Positions 1-7,936 of a stretch of DNA of 64,000 nucleotides are shown one piece after another. This DNA comes from GWE2-42-39 sp942493345 (GTDB lineage Bacteria > Bacteroidota > Bacteroidia > Bacteroidales > Prolixibacteraceae): NCBI GenBank assembly GCA_942493345.1, contig OW818695.1:1178001-1242000 (forward strand). Reading direction: 5' to 3'. Below the pieces are notes generated by a model. That model did not search any database and was not told the origin of the DNA. It was given only the letters and a program-made list of their open reading frames with translations. Both the position numbers and the translations under genes were made by a program. Position 1 is the first letter of the stretch. Each line of letters starts with the position of its first letter.

Positions 1-71
1 TCTCTGGCCATCTCAATCTGAAACTGTACGATATCCATTGCATCGGCGATTTTCGCTTCCCTGATTTGCAT
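1..71 (-). CDS. GNAT-family N-acetyltransferase, N-terminal fragment
   Basis: Only the first 23 codons lie in the window; the gene continues past the left edge. The readable start (MQIREAKIADAMDIVQFQI) has the beta1-alpha1 opening typical of GNAT acetyltransferases: an I-R-x-A strand, then a D-A-x-x-I helix. It is transcribed away from the yjjX-like gene, so the space between them is a divergent promoter region. The acceptor substrate cannot be inferred. The family call rests on this short stretch alone and needs the neighbouring sequence. Confidence 0.5.
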   Translation of the reverse strand, partial: MQIREAKIADAMDIVQFQIEMAR

Positions 72-164
72 GATTTTTTTCGTTTCAGGCAAAAATAGTA
101 AAACATTTTTTTTGAATTGGAAATAGATTTTTATTAATTCATGCTGAACTTTAAATGAGGTAAA

Positions 165-701
165 ATGCAAATTGCTGTTGCTTCGAAAAATCCTGTAAAA
201 ATTGAAGCGGTGAAAGAAGCTTTCTCCGAATGTTTTTTCAATGGTTTAATTTTTGAAGGATTTCCGGTTCCGAGTGGTGTTTCCGAGCAGCCGCTGGGAA
301 ATAAGGAAACACGCAGGGGAGCCCGGAACAGGGTCGAAACATTGATGGCTCAACATCCTGGATTCGATTATTACGTTGGAATCGAAGGGGGCGTGTCGAT
401 ACTGAAAGGACAAATGACTGCTTTTGCCTGGATATTTATAAAAACACTGGAAAACGAAGGAGCAGCACGAACTGCCAGTTTCTTTTTGCCTCCACGGATA
501 GCAGAACTAGTGCTAACCGGTTACGAATTGGGCGAGGCTGACGATATTGTTTTTGGAAAGAAAAACTCGAAACAGCATAATGGGGCGGTGGGCCTGCTCA
601 CCAACGATGTGGTGATCCGAAAAATGTTATATAAACCAGCGGTCATTTTAGCTCTGATCCCGTTTCTAAACCCCAATTTGTACCCAAAGAAAATTAATTG
701 A
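165..701 (+). CDS. yjjX: Non-canonical purine NTP phosphatase (inosine/xanthosine triphosphatase, YjjX family)
   Basis: The 178-residue protein opens with IAVASKNPVKIEAVKEAF, the nucleotide-binding start of the YjjX/DUF84 family. It also has the acidic G-I-E-G-G segment (about residues 71-75) and a late G-A-V-G-L-L-T segment. Family members hydrolyse ITP and XTP in the cytoplasm and so clean the nucleotide pool of deaminated purines. Length is normal for the family. It stands alone, divergent from the truncated GNAT gene and convergent with the AhpD-like gene. Family assignment is firm; substrate preference is family knowledge only. Confidence 0.85.
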   Translation: MQIAVASKNPVKIEAVKEAFSECFFNGLIFEGFPVPSGVSEQPLGNKETRRGARNRVETLMAQHPGFDYYVGIEGGVSILKGQMTAFAWIFIKTLENEGAARTASFFLPPRIAELVLTGYELGEADDIVFGKKNSKQHNGAVGLLTNDVVIRKMLYKPAVILALIPFLNPNLYPKKIN

Positions 702-720
702 TGAAGTTTTAGTAGCAACG

Positions 721-1068
721 CTATTTCTGATTTATTAATTCTTCCCAATATTCAACAGCCCGGCGGGTGTGTGGAATTACAATGGTTCCACCAACCAGGT
801 TGGCTACTCCGAAAATCTCGAAAACTTCATCGGTGGTTACTCCCAGCTCGTGACATTTTTCAAGATGATATTTAATGCAGTCGTCGCAACGAAGCACCAT
901 CGACGAAACCAGCCCGAGCATTTCCTTGGTTTTCGAGTCCAACGCCCCATTTTGGTAAGTCAGTGTGTCGAGGCTGTAAATACGCTTCATCACTTTGTTG
1001 TCGGAGGCCAGAATTCTTTCGTTCATCTTTGCCCGGTATTTCCTGAAGTCAATAATTAGCTTGCTCAT
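721..1068 (-). CDS. Carboxymuconolactone decarboxylase / AhpD-like protein
   Basis: The 115-residue all-helical protein carries the AhpD-like redox motif in L-R-C-D-D-C-I-K-Y-H (a CxxC with a histidine four residues on) followed by a hydrophobic G-V-A-N-L-V-G-G helix. Small CMD-family proteins of this kind act as peroxidase-linked thiol reductants or have unknown roles. The CxxC favours a redox role over decarboxylation. It lies 29 nt downstream of miaB on the same strand and may be cotranscribed. No partner peroxidase is nearby, so the exact function stays open. Confidence 0.75.
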   Translation of the reverse strand: MSKLIIDFRKYRAKMNERILASDNKVMKRIYSLDTLTYQNGALDSKTKEMLGLVSSMVLRCDDCIKYHLEKCHELGVTTDEVFEIFGVANLVGGTIVIPHTRRAVEYWEELINQK

Positions 1069-1097
1069 ATTTCCTGAATTATTTCTTCAAACCCGAA

Positions 1098-2432
1098 TTA
1101 TTCTTCTATCGTCTCCCCTATTAAGGTTGTTTGTGTGCAACGGTTTATTTTCACCAGCACATAATCGCCTTTTTGGTAATCTTTCTTCGGAAAAACGACT
1201 ACTTTGTTTTGTGAACTCCGGCCAAACAGCTCATCCTTGTTCTTTTTCGAAGTTCCTTCAACCAAAACTTCAAACGTTTTTCCTATGTCATTGTGGTTGT
1301 TTTTCAACGAAATTTTATTCTGAAGGGCGATGATCTCGTTTAACCGCCTGATTTTTGTTTCTTCCGGAACATCATCATCCAAATGTTGATGTGCATACGT
1401 GCCGGGACGTTCGGAATATTTAAACATGAAAGCCATGTCAAAATGTGCCCATTCCATCAATTCTAACGTTTGCTGGTGGTCTTCTTCGGTTTCGCCGCAA
1501 AAACCGGCAAACACGTCGGTCGAAATGCTGCAATCGAGAATTATTTCGCGGATGGCGCGGATGCGGTCCATATACCATTCGCGGTCGTACTTGCGGTTCA
1601 TCCGTTTCAGCACTTCGTTACTGCCCGATTGTACCGGCAGATGGATGTGCCTGCAAACATTGGGTTGGGCGGCAATCACTTTCAACACCTTGTCGCTCAT
1701 GTCTTTCGGGTGCGACGTAGTAAACCGGATGCGCACGCCGGACGCCGACAGGGCAACCATTTCCAGCAAATCCCAGAAACGTAACGGTTTGCGTTCGCCG
1801 TCGGGTTGCCACTTGTACGAGTTCACGTTTTGCCCCAGCAGGGTAACTTCTTTGTAGCCTTTCGAAGCAAGATCGCCCACTTCGTTTAAAATATCCTGTG
1901 GATTGCGACTGCGTTCCCGCCCTCGGGTGTATGGAACAATGCAGTAGGTGCAAAAATTATTGCATCCCCGGGTGATGCTCACAAAGCCTGAAATTGCCGA
2001 ATCGCCAATGCGTACCGGAGTTATTTTATCATAGGTTTCGTTTAGCGAAAGTTCAACATTAATTGCACCTTTGCCTTGTTCTGCCTTGTCAATCAGGTAC
2101 GGCAAATCGCGATAGGCGTCCGGCCCGGCCACCAGATCGACAGCCGCATGTTCGAGGAACTGGTCGCCCACGCGTTCAGCCATACAGCCCAAAACGCCAA
2201 CAATCAGGTTTTTCTTTTTGCGCTTCAGACTTTTAAAATAATCAAGCCGTCCCCAGATGCGTTGTTCGGCGTTATCGCGCACCGAGCAGGTATTTAAAAA
2301 TATAGCGTCGGCTTCTTCAATGCTCTGCGCTACTTCGTAATTTCGTTCCTGTAAAACGGCAGCCACCACTTCACTGTCAGCAACATTCATCTGGCAACCA
2401 TAAGTTTCAATAAATAACTTCTTCATGTTCAT
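1098..2432 (-). CDS. miaB: tRNA-2-methylthio-N6-dimethylallyladenosine synthase MiaB
   Basis: The 444-residue radical-SAM methylthiotransferase thiolates i6A37 in tRNAs reading UNN codons. Visible parts are an N-terminal UPF0004 domain starting K-L-F-I-E-T-Y-G-C-Q-M-N with its auxiliary-cluster cysteines, the radical-SAM triad in CNNFCTYCIVPYTRGRE (about residues 155-171), and a C-terminal TRAM domain (roughly 375-440). Q-M-N after the first cysteine and the R-G-R-E-R-S-R segment favour MiaB over the related tRNA enzyme at 27.1-28.4 kb. A start at Met3 is equally possible. The 5' region is the 314-nt gap before the SPOR gene. Confidence 0.93.
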   Translation of the reverse strand: MNMKKLFIETYGCQMNVADSEVVAAVLQERNYEVAQSIEEADAIFLNTCSVRDNAEQRIWGRLDYFKSLKRKKKNLIVGVLGCMAERVGDQFLEHAAVDLVAGPDAYRDLPYLIDKAEQGKGAINVELSLNETYDKITPVRIGDSAISGFVSITRGCNNFCTYCIVPYTRGRERSRNPQDILNEVGDLASKGYKEVTLLGQNVNSYKWQPDGERKPLRFWDLLEMVALSASGVRIRFTTSHPKDMSDKVLKVIAAQPNVCRHIHLPVQSGSNEVLKRMNRKYDREWYMDRIRAIREIILDCSISTDVFAGFCGETEEDHQQTLELMEWAHFDMAFMFKYSERPGTYAHQHLDDDVPEETKIRRLNEIIALQNKISLKNNHNDIGKTFEVLVEGTSKKNKDELFGRSSQNKVVVFPKKDYQKGDYVLVKINRCTQTTLIGETIEE

Positions 2433-2746
2433 GGTAAAAATCGCTACAAAGAAACTTTAAAAGAAGAAATAAAACAACCGGATTTTAAGAGATCACTTTT
2501 AAACAAAAATCTCGAAATTCTTTTCCCGATGAAATATTCCCGGAACATTAATTTAACATTGAAGCCCGATTCGAAAGATCCTTGAAATCGGTTTACATTC
2601 AGCGTTTTTAGGATGCATTGATAATGTTGAGGAAAACAAGATACTGTGGCGGAATATCTTTTCTTGAAAATTCTGAATGATTGAAAAATACATTTCTAAT
2701 TTTCGACGTTTAAAACGTATCTTTACGGTCTCAAAATTCGATCACT
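2433..2746. other. Intergenic region between divergent miaB and the SPOR-domain gene
   Basis: These 314 nt are AT-rich and hold no convincing ORF on either strand. Close to the SPOR gene there is a TATCTTTA element (2719-2726), similar to the Bacteroidetes -7 box TAnnTTTG, about 20 nt before the ATG. No clear -33 TTTG stands at the usual spacing. No terminator-like hairpin or repeat was recognised. Confidence 0.5.
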
Positions 2747-3238
2747 ATGAAACAATTTTGTGTCTGTTTGGTTTTTCTTCTGATTTCTGGTTTTGCGCTG
2801 CATGCGCAAGAGTTGGAGGCAGCCGGAACCCAAACAAAAGAGGTTGAAATTCAGGATTCTCCGTTGCACCCTCTTCTAAAAAAAAATCAAGTTATTCAGG
2901 ATTCAAGAATTGCCGCGTTGCTACAGCAGCATATTGCGGCGAACAAACGCCGGAACGGGATGGAAGGTTATCGGCTGGAGATTTTTTCCAATTCGAGCCA
3001 AAATGCGCGGGGGAAAGCTCTTGCTGTAAAAACTGATTTTCTGAAAAGATTCCCAGATATGGATGCCTACATTCATTATCAGTCCCCGGATTTTCGGGTG
3101 CGGATTGGAGATTTTCGAACCAAAAGTGAAGCATCAAAGGCGAAAGAACGAATTAAACAAAATTATCCAAATGCATTTCGGGTTGATGACATCATCCAGT
3201 TCCCGAAATTAATTACCGAAAAAGGCAACAATGAGTGA
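2747..3238 (+). CDS. SPOR-domain secreted/periplasmic protein
   Basis: The 163-residue protein starts with a signal peptide (FCVCLVFLLISGFALHAQ, cleavage near A-Q). After a low-complexity spacer it has one C-terminal SPOR-like domain (about residues 82-155: G-Y-R-L-E-I-F then V-R-I-G-D-F-R-T-K-S-E-A). SPOR domains bind denuded peptidoglycan glycans, often at division sites, so a periplasmic cell-wall-associated role is likely. Its stop overlaps the start of the PurF-like gene by 8 nt, suggesting translational coupling with no obvious functional link. Family is fairly sure; the biological role is inferred. Confidence 0.8.
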   Translation: MKQFCVCLVFLLISGFALHAQELEAAGTQTKEVEIQDSPLHPLLKKNQVIQDSRIAALLQQHIAANKRRNGMEGYRLEIFSNSSQNARGKALAVKTDFLKRFPDMDAYIHYQSPDFRVRIGDFRTKSEASKAKERIKQNYPNAFRVDDIIQFPKLITEKGNNE

Positions 3239-5132
3239 ACTGATTAAACACGAATGTGGAATTGCACTGATACGCCTGCTGAAACCACTTGAATATTACC
3301 AGACCAAATACGGAACATGGCAATACGGTTTAAATAAGTTGTACCTGTTGATGGAAAAACAACATAATAGGGGGCAGGATGGGGCAGGTATCGTTGGCGT
3401 TAAACTGGATTTGGACCCGGGACAAGAATACATGGATCGTCACCGGTCAGTTGAACTAAATCCGATCAAACATGTTTTCAATAAAGTAAACAAGGGAATA
3501 AAAAAGGCTGTGAAGCACGGCTCGAAAGAGCCGGATCTGCGTTGGATTTACGAAAATGTTCCTTTTGCAGGCGAATTGTTTCTGGGACATCTTCGCTATG
3601 GAACATTCGGAAATAACAGCATCGAATTTGTGCATCCTGTTTTGCGCCAAAATAACTGGAAATCGAGAACGTTAGCGCTGGCCGGTAATTTCAATATGAC
3701 CAATACCGATGAGCTTTTCAATAAGCTGATTGAACTGGGACAGCATCCGAAAGCCTACACCGATACGGTAACTGTGCTTGAAAAGGTAGGCCATTTCCTT
3801 GATGAAGAAAACCAACTTTTGTTCCGGCAATATAAAAACGAAGGTTTCACCAATAAGGAAATTTCGCCGCTTATCGAGAAATACCTTGATGTGCAGAAAG
3901 TTTTGGAAAATGCCAGCAAAGATTGGGACGGGGGATATGCAATGGCCGGCTTGTTTGGTCATGGCGATGCTTTTGTAATGCGCGACCCGTGGGGAATCAG
4001 ACCCGCATTTTATTATTATAATGATGAAATTGCAGTGGTGGCTTCCGAGCGTCCGGTGATTCAAACGGTGATCAATGTGAGTTGCGATCAGGTGAAAGAA
4101 ATCAACCCAGGCGAAGCGATTATAATTAAAAAAGATGGGCATATTTATACCCAGATGATCCGTGTCCCGCATCAGCGAAGATCTTGTTCGTTCGAACGCA
4201 TCTATTTTTCGCGCGGAAGCGATAAAGATATTTACCAAGAACGCAAAAAACTGGGACACTTACTATCTCCTGCGATTCTGAAAGCAATAAATAACGACAT
4301 TGAAAACACCGTTTTCTCATATATTCCAAATACTTCAGAAACGGCTTTTTATGGCCTGATGCAGGGGGTACGTCGTTCCTGTATCAAGGAAAAACTGGCT
4401 AAACTGAATAACGGTAGCGCCTTCGAAATGAGCAACGAGGAACTCGAATTGATCGTTTCGATTGAACCGAGGGTAGAGAAAATTGCGATTAAAGATGTGA
4501 AGCTGCGGACATTTATTTCTGACGATGCCAGCCGCGATGATCTGGTTGCCCATGTGTACGATGTAACTTACGGGGTGGTGCGCGAAAATCAGGACACGCT
4601 GGTTATTATCGACGACTCGATTGTTCGGGGAACCACTCTTAAAAACAGTATTCTTCGTATTCTCGACCGTCTGAACCCAAAAAAAATCATCGTGGTTTCT
4701 TCGGCGCCGCAAATTCGCTATCCCGATTGCTATGGAATAGATATGGCGCAGCTCGATAAATTTATTGCCTTTAATGCTGCGATCGCATTGCTGAAGGAAA
4801 CCGGAAGGGAGAATGTAATTGAGCAGGTTTATAAAAAGTGCAAAGAGCAGGAAAACCTTCCAAAGGAAGAAATAGTAAACTATGTGAACGAGATTTATAA
4901 GGCTTTTACGCCCGAACAAATCTCAGCAAAAATAGCAGAGTTGTTAAAACCCGACGACTGCAAAGCCGAAGTAGAAATTATTTACCAAACCATCGAAAAC
5001 CTTCACGTGGCTTGTCCGAACGATACCGGCGACTGGTATTTTACCGGAAATTATCCAACTCCTGGCGGAAACAAGGTGGTAAACAAATCGTTCATCAACT
5101 ACATTGAAGGAAAAGGAGAAAGAGCTTATTAA
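3231..5132 (+). CDS. Amidophosphoribosyltransferase-like enzyme, long PurF form
   Basis: The 633-residue protein has an N-terminal class II glutamine amidotransferase domain. Its nucleophile would be Cys9 of H-E-C-G-I-A-L, implying an 8-residue propeptide, with R-G-Q-D-G-A-G following. A phosphoribosyltransferase domain carries the PRPP loop VIIDDSIVRGTTL at about 458-470. PurF transfers glutamine amide nitrogen to PRPP in the first step of purine synthesis. The protein is about 130-160 residues longer than typical PurF, with inserts in the glutaminase half and a C-terminal extension. Its isolation from other pur genes leaves open whether it is the main PurF or a paralogue. The start overlaps the SPOR gene by 8 nt. 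Confidence 0.8.
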   Translation: MSELIKHECGIALIRLLKPLEYYQTKYGTWQYGLNKLYLLMEKQHNRGQDGAGIVGVKLDLDPGQEYMDRHRSVELNPIKHVFNKVNKGIKKAVKHGSKEPDLRWIYENVPFAGELFLGHLRYGTFGNNSIEFVHPVLRQNNWKSRTLALAGNFNMTNTDELFNKLIELGQHPKAYTDTVTVLEKVGHFLDEENQLLFRQYKNEGFTNKEISPLIEKYLDVQKVLENASKDWDGGYAMAGLFGHGDAFVMRDPWGIRPAFYYYNDEIAVVASERPVIQTVINVSCDQVKEINPGEAIIIKKDGHIYTQMIRVPHQRRSCSFERIYFSRGSDKDIYQERKKLGHLLSPAILKAINNDIENTVFSYIPNTSETAFYGLMQGVRRSCIKEKLAKLNNGSAFEMSNEELELIVSIEPRVEKIAIKDVKLRTFISDDASRDDLVAHVYDVTYGVVRENQDTLVIIDDSIVRGTTLKNSILRILDRLNPKKIIVVSSAPQIRYPDCYGIDMAQLDKFIAFNAAIALLKETGRENVIEQVYKKCKEQENLPKEEIVNYVNEIYKAFTPEQISAKIAELLKPDDCKAEVEIIYQTIENLHVACPNDTGDWYFTGNYPTPGGNKVVNKSFINYIEGKGERAY

Positions 5133-5211
5133 TTGGACTTAATGAGAAATACTGACTGGTGGAAACCATGCCTTCGGGTGTGGTTTTTCTTTTTGTAGTG
5201 GCGGCTATGGC

Positions 5212-5240
5212 ACAAAAAAGGTTGAGAATTTTCTCAACCT
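5212..5240 (-). terminator. Intrinsic terminator downstream of glsB-like gene
   Basis: A perfect inverted repeat, AGGTTGAGAA / TTCTCAACCT (5219-5240), is flanked on the plus side by an A-run (5214-5218). Read on the minus strand this is a 10-bp stem followed by U residues, placed after the glsB-like gene. On the plus strand no T-run follows, so it would stop the convergent PurF-like transcript less well. Confidence 0.75.
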
Positions 5241-5270
5241 AATAAATATCATCAGAAAAATGTTTTCAAT

Positions 5271-6227
5271 TTAAGAAATCCACTTGTCGTTACCCAATTT
5301 GTCTTTCAGGTACGTTTCGATATGTCTGTCTTTTTTTGCTTCGTAAATATCTTTAATAGTAACAATAATGCCGGTTTCTTCCACATCTCCAAAATGGTCG
5401 TTCAAAACGGTGCCGAATGTTTTCATCGATGGACTGAGGTTCATGTATGCGTTGATCAACGGGGGAATGTTCTCGCCAAATTCCCTGACCTTTTGGGTTA
5501 GTATCCGGTAATCTTCCTTGTAATCGCCCCCACAAAATATTCCATTCATTTCATCGGCATCAATATGCAGGTCGAGCGGTTTTCTTGGGTAAACCAGGTT
5601 GTCTTTGTCTCCAAAGTATTTTGAGAAGAAAAACAAGATCAGGTTTCTAGCATCGGTATGAAAATGAGTATACATGGTAACCTTCCCGAAGAAATATTTC
5701 ATTTCCGGATGGTCGACGATCAATGCGCCCAGTCCGTCCCACAGGTTATCCAGTGCATAAAGCGCCTTGGCTCCCGCCTTGCTCGACTGATAAGCTGGTT
5801 GTACAAACGAGCGGCCCAATTCGAGGGTGTATGGCAAATAATCTTTTTTGAAAGCTTCCGAAAAGTGGAATAACTGCGCGGTGGCTAATATCGGATCGCC
5901 GTTTTCATCAATTGGCAATTCGTTGCACATAATGTAACGATAGCCGCCCAATATTTCTCTTGCATCCGGATCCCATACCAAGAGCTGTTTGTATGGTTTT
6001 TCTGAGATGTCGTACGCATCAATATCAACTTCTTCGCCAATGCCTCCTCCTGCGTCACGGAATGATATTTCTCGTATCCTCCCTATTTCCTGCATAATAT
6101 TTGGCGAATCGTGGTGGGTGATGACATAAATCTCGTTATCGCCTTTGTTGGTTTTCCTAAGTAGTTTTTCGGGTGTCAATTCCGCTTCAATTACTTCCCT
6201 TGGAATAGGCGCAATAATGTCCTTCAT
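5271..6227 (-). CDS. glsB: N-acyltransferase of the OlsB/GlsB type (glycine/ornithine lipid synthesis)
   Basis: The 318-residue GNAT-fold acyltransferase of the OlsB/GlsB group uses acyl-ACP to N-acylate an amino acid. In Bacteroides the GlsB homologue makes N-acylglycine. Signs are the central L-E-L-G-R-S-F-V motif, the G-G-Y-R-Y strand and the K-Y-F-F-G-K-V segment of this group. It follows the PlsC-like acyltransferase by 72 nt on the same strand, reproducing the glsB/glsA pairing of the two-step N- then O-acylation pathway. The amino acid used (glycine, ornithine or other) cannot be read from sequence. A strong terminator follows. Confidence 0.7.
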   Translation of the reverse strand: MKDIIAPIPREVIEAELTPEKLLRKTNKGDNEIYVITHHDSPNIMQEIGRIREISFRDAGGGIGEEVDIDAYDISEKPYKQLLVWDPDAREILGGYRYIMCNELPIDENGDPILATAQLFHFSEAFKKDYLPYTLELGRSFVQPAYQSSKAGAKALYALDNLWDGLGALIVDHPEMKYFFGKVTMYTHFHTDARNLILFFFSKYFGDKDNLVYPRKPLDLHIDADEMNGIFCGGDYKEDYRILTQKVREFGENIPPLINAYMNLSPSMKTFGTVLNDHFGDVEETGIIVTIKDIYEAKKDRHIETYLKDKLGNDKWIS

Positions 6228-6299
6228 ATTCTCGTATCGCTAATTTTTGAAGCTACAAAACTAAGAAAAAAATAAATAGATTCTTTTTTTGTACATTTT

Positions 6300-7145
6300 T
6301 TAATCGTTGGGCAAATACATCGACGGAAGTTTATAAACCATCTCTTTTACTTCCTCTGCCCATTGGCTTATTGTTTTACTCTTGTCGAAGGCTTGCCAGG
6401 GAATCGGTTTGCCGAAAGTAACCGTAAATGTTTGGTTCCGGTGTTTGAATGTTTCGTCGGAAAGGAAAAACATTTCCAGGTTCCATTTTATACCCAGACG
6501 GGTTCTGAAATTGGCCAGCCAGTAAAAAAAGTTTGAATTTCTTCCGCTTACATGAACCGGAATTACATCGCGTTGGTACTGAATGGCTTTGGCTATAAAA
6601 TGCTTCTTCCATTCAAAATCCTGAATTCTCCCTTTTATTTTTCTTGACGCAAAGCCCGAGGGAAATATAAGTATCTGCGAGTTGCTTGCGTATTCATTTT
6701 CAATTCGTTGAGTCACTTTTCGGTCGAGCGATCCGTGTTTGTTGAGCGGAATAAATAAGGGTTGAAGTGGTTTGATGCTCATCAAAACATCGTTTACCAG
6801 AAATTTAAATTTCCCATATTTTTTATGCACCAGGCTCATGATCAGCATCGAGTCGAAGCCCCCGAGTGGGTGGTTTGATGCAAAAATGAACCTTCCACTT
6901 TCCGGAAGGTTTTCAATGCCTGTAACTTTCTGGTTTACATTGAAATATTTGATTGTTCCGTGAACGAAACGAATGCCGGGTTGGTCGCCGTACAGACTGA
7001 TGATTTCATTGATTTCGCGGAGGTGCAGGATTCGGGTGATAAATCGATAAATAAACCCAGGCATTGCCTTCGCCAGCTTTGGGTTTTTTTCCATGAAAAC
7101 ATCCCGAACCACAATAGGTTTCATTCTTTCCGGAGTTTCTTCCAT
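6300..7145 (-). CDS. glsA: PlsC-like O-acyltransferase, probable GlsA partner
   Basis: The 281-residue protein is a 1-acylglycerol-3-phosphate-acyltransferase-fold enzyme. The HX4D catalytic motif is in S-N-H-P-L-G-G-F-D-S-M (about residues 90-100), with a later I-F-P-S-G-F-A-S block in place of the usual F-P-E-G-T-R-S. That variant is seen in OlsA/GlsA and hemolysin-like acyltransferases rather than true PlsC. It is first in a two-gene unit with the GlsB-like enzyme, so it probably adds the second, ester-linked fatty acid to the N-acyl amino acid at the membrane. Substrate is inferred from the pairing. Confidence 0.68.
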   Translation of the reverse strand: MEETPERMKPIVVRDVFMEKNPKLAKAMPGFIYRFITRILHLREINEIISLYGDQPGIRFVHGTIKYFNVNQKVTGIENLPESGRFIFASNHPLGGFDSMLIMSLVHKKYGKFKFLVNDVLMSIKPLQPLFIPLNKHGSLDRKVTQRIENEYASNSQILIFPSGFASRKIKGRIQDFEWKKHFIAKAIQYQRDVIPVHVSGRNSNFFYWLANFRTRLGIKWNLEMFFLSDETFKHRNQTFTVTFGKPIPWQAFDKSKTISQWAEEVKEMVYKLPSMYLPND

Positions 7146-7387
7146 CTCTTTGTCTCATTATTTGGAGCCCGAAAAATATAAAAAATGCCGTTACAGATTC
7201 GAATTGAAGAAAAAAATGTTAACGAGAATTTATCCTTTGAAAGAGGTGGCTTTTGTCAACTTATCAACTACTGTTGGGACTATTTTTATTATGATTAAAT
7301 AGCAGTAAATCAGGCTGTAGTATTTTGTATTAACAATTTTGTGTTTTGATATAAACAGGTTACTAACAAGTGCCGTCGTATTGCTTG

Positions 7388-7434
7388 GTGGAATAAAGTG
7401 ACTTAAAGTGGAAAAAAGTGGAGAAATATTGTGG
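7388..7434 (+). promoter_or_regulatory. MraZ operator: four GTG(G/A) boxes at 10-bp spacing plus a fifth
   Basis: GTG(G/A) starts at 7388, 7398, 7408 and 7418, exactly 10 bp apart, and GTGG recurs at 7431. Three boxes read AAAGTG(G/A). MraZ proteins bind direct GTGG-type repeats with a 10-bp period ahead of their own gene, and an AAAGTGG form is described for Mollicutes. The array runs into the -33 zone of the putative mraZ promoter, so repression by MraZ is the simplest reading. Confidence 0.8.
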
Positions 7435-7455
7435 AAATAGTTACTTTTACATTTG
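7428..7455 (+). promoter_or_regulatory. Putative dcw-cluster promoter
   Basis: TACATTTG at 7448-7455 matches the Bacteroidetes -7 consensus TAnnTTTG. An ATTG at 7428-7431 is a weak -33 candidate, 16 nt upstream and slightly close. The expected transcript start is near 7462, leaving a very short leader before mraZ (ATG at 7479). An out-of-frame mini-ORF of eight codons begins at 7469 and overlaps the mraZ start. Confidence 0.65.
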
Positions 7456-7478
7456 GAAAAAAACAAAAATGAGTTCGG

Positions 7479-7934
7479 ATGGATTTTTCAGGTGAGAAGT
7501 ACGCGACTTTCGACGAGAAAGGAAGAGTAGTTTTACCGGCAGACTTCAAAAATGAAATGGGCGGTAAAATACCTGATGGGCAGATGTCCATTGAGGTAGA
7601 CCCCTATGAAAAATGTTTGAATATCTATCCGATGGATGTTTGGGAAAAACGCCTGTCGCTTTTTAAAGCGAAACTGAACCGGAACAATCCTCAACAAAGC
7701 CGTTTGCTCGACATGATTTACAAAAATTTTAAGGTCGTTTCAGTTTCAGATACATGCAGGATGAATTTCCCGAATAATTTTCTGTCGAAAGTAAATATCA
7801 CGAAAGATGTGGTTTTTGTGGGAGTGAGCGACCGGATTCGCCTGTGGGATTTAGGGGAGTATGAAAAATACAATGCTGATATGGGCGATTTCAAGTCGTT
7901 GTTTATGGAACATTTTGGTAATGTGGAGGAATAG
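7479..7934 (+). CDS. mraZ: Transcriptional regulator / division-cluster protein MraZ
   Basis: The 151-residue protein has two SpoVT/AbrB-like half-domains: E-K-Y-A-T-F-D-E-K-G-R-V-V-L-P-A near the N-terminus and the divergent second copy C-R-M-N-F-P-N-N-F-L near residues 92-101. MraZ forms rings, binds DNA, and represses its own dcw promoter in the species studied. It is the first gene of the cluster, and the direct-repeat operator lies immediately upstream. The next gene starts 2 nt after its stop. Assignment by both sequence and position is firm. Confidence 0.93.
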   Translation: MDFSGEKYATFDEKGRVVLPADFKNEMGGKIPDGQMSIEVDPYEKCLNIYPMDVWEKRLSLFKAKLNRNNPQQSRLLDMIYKNFKVVSVSDTCRMNFPNNFLSKVNITKDVVFVGVSDRIRLWDLGEYEKYNADMGDFKSLFMEHFGNVEE

Positions 7935-7936
7935 TT

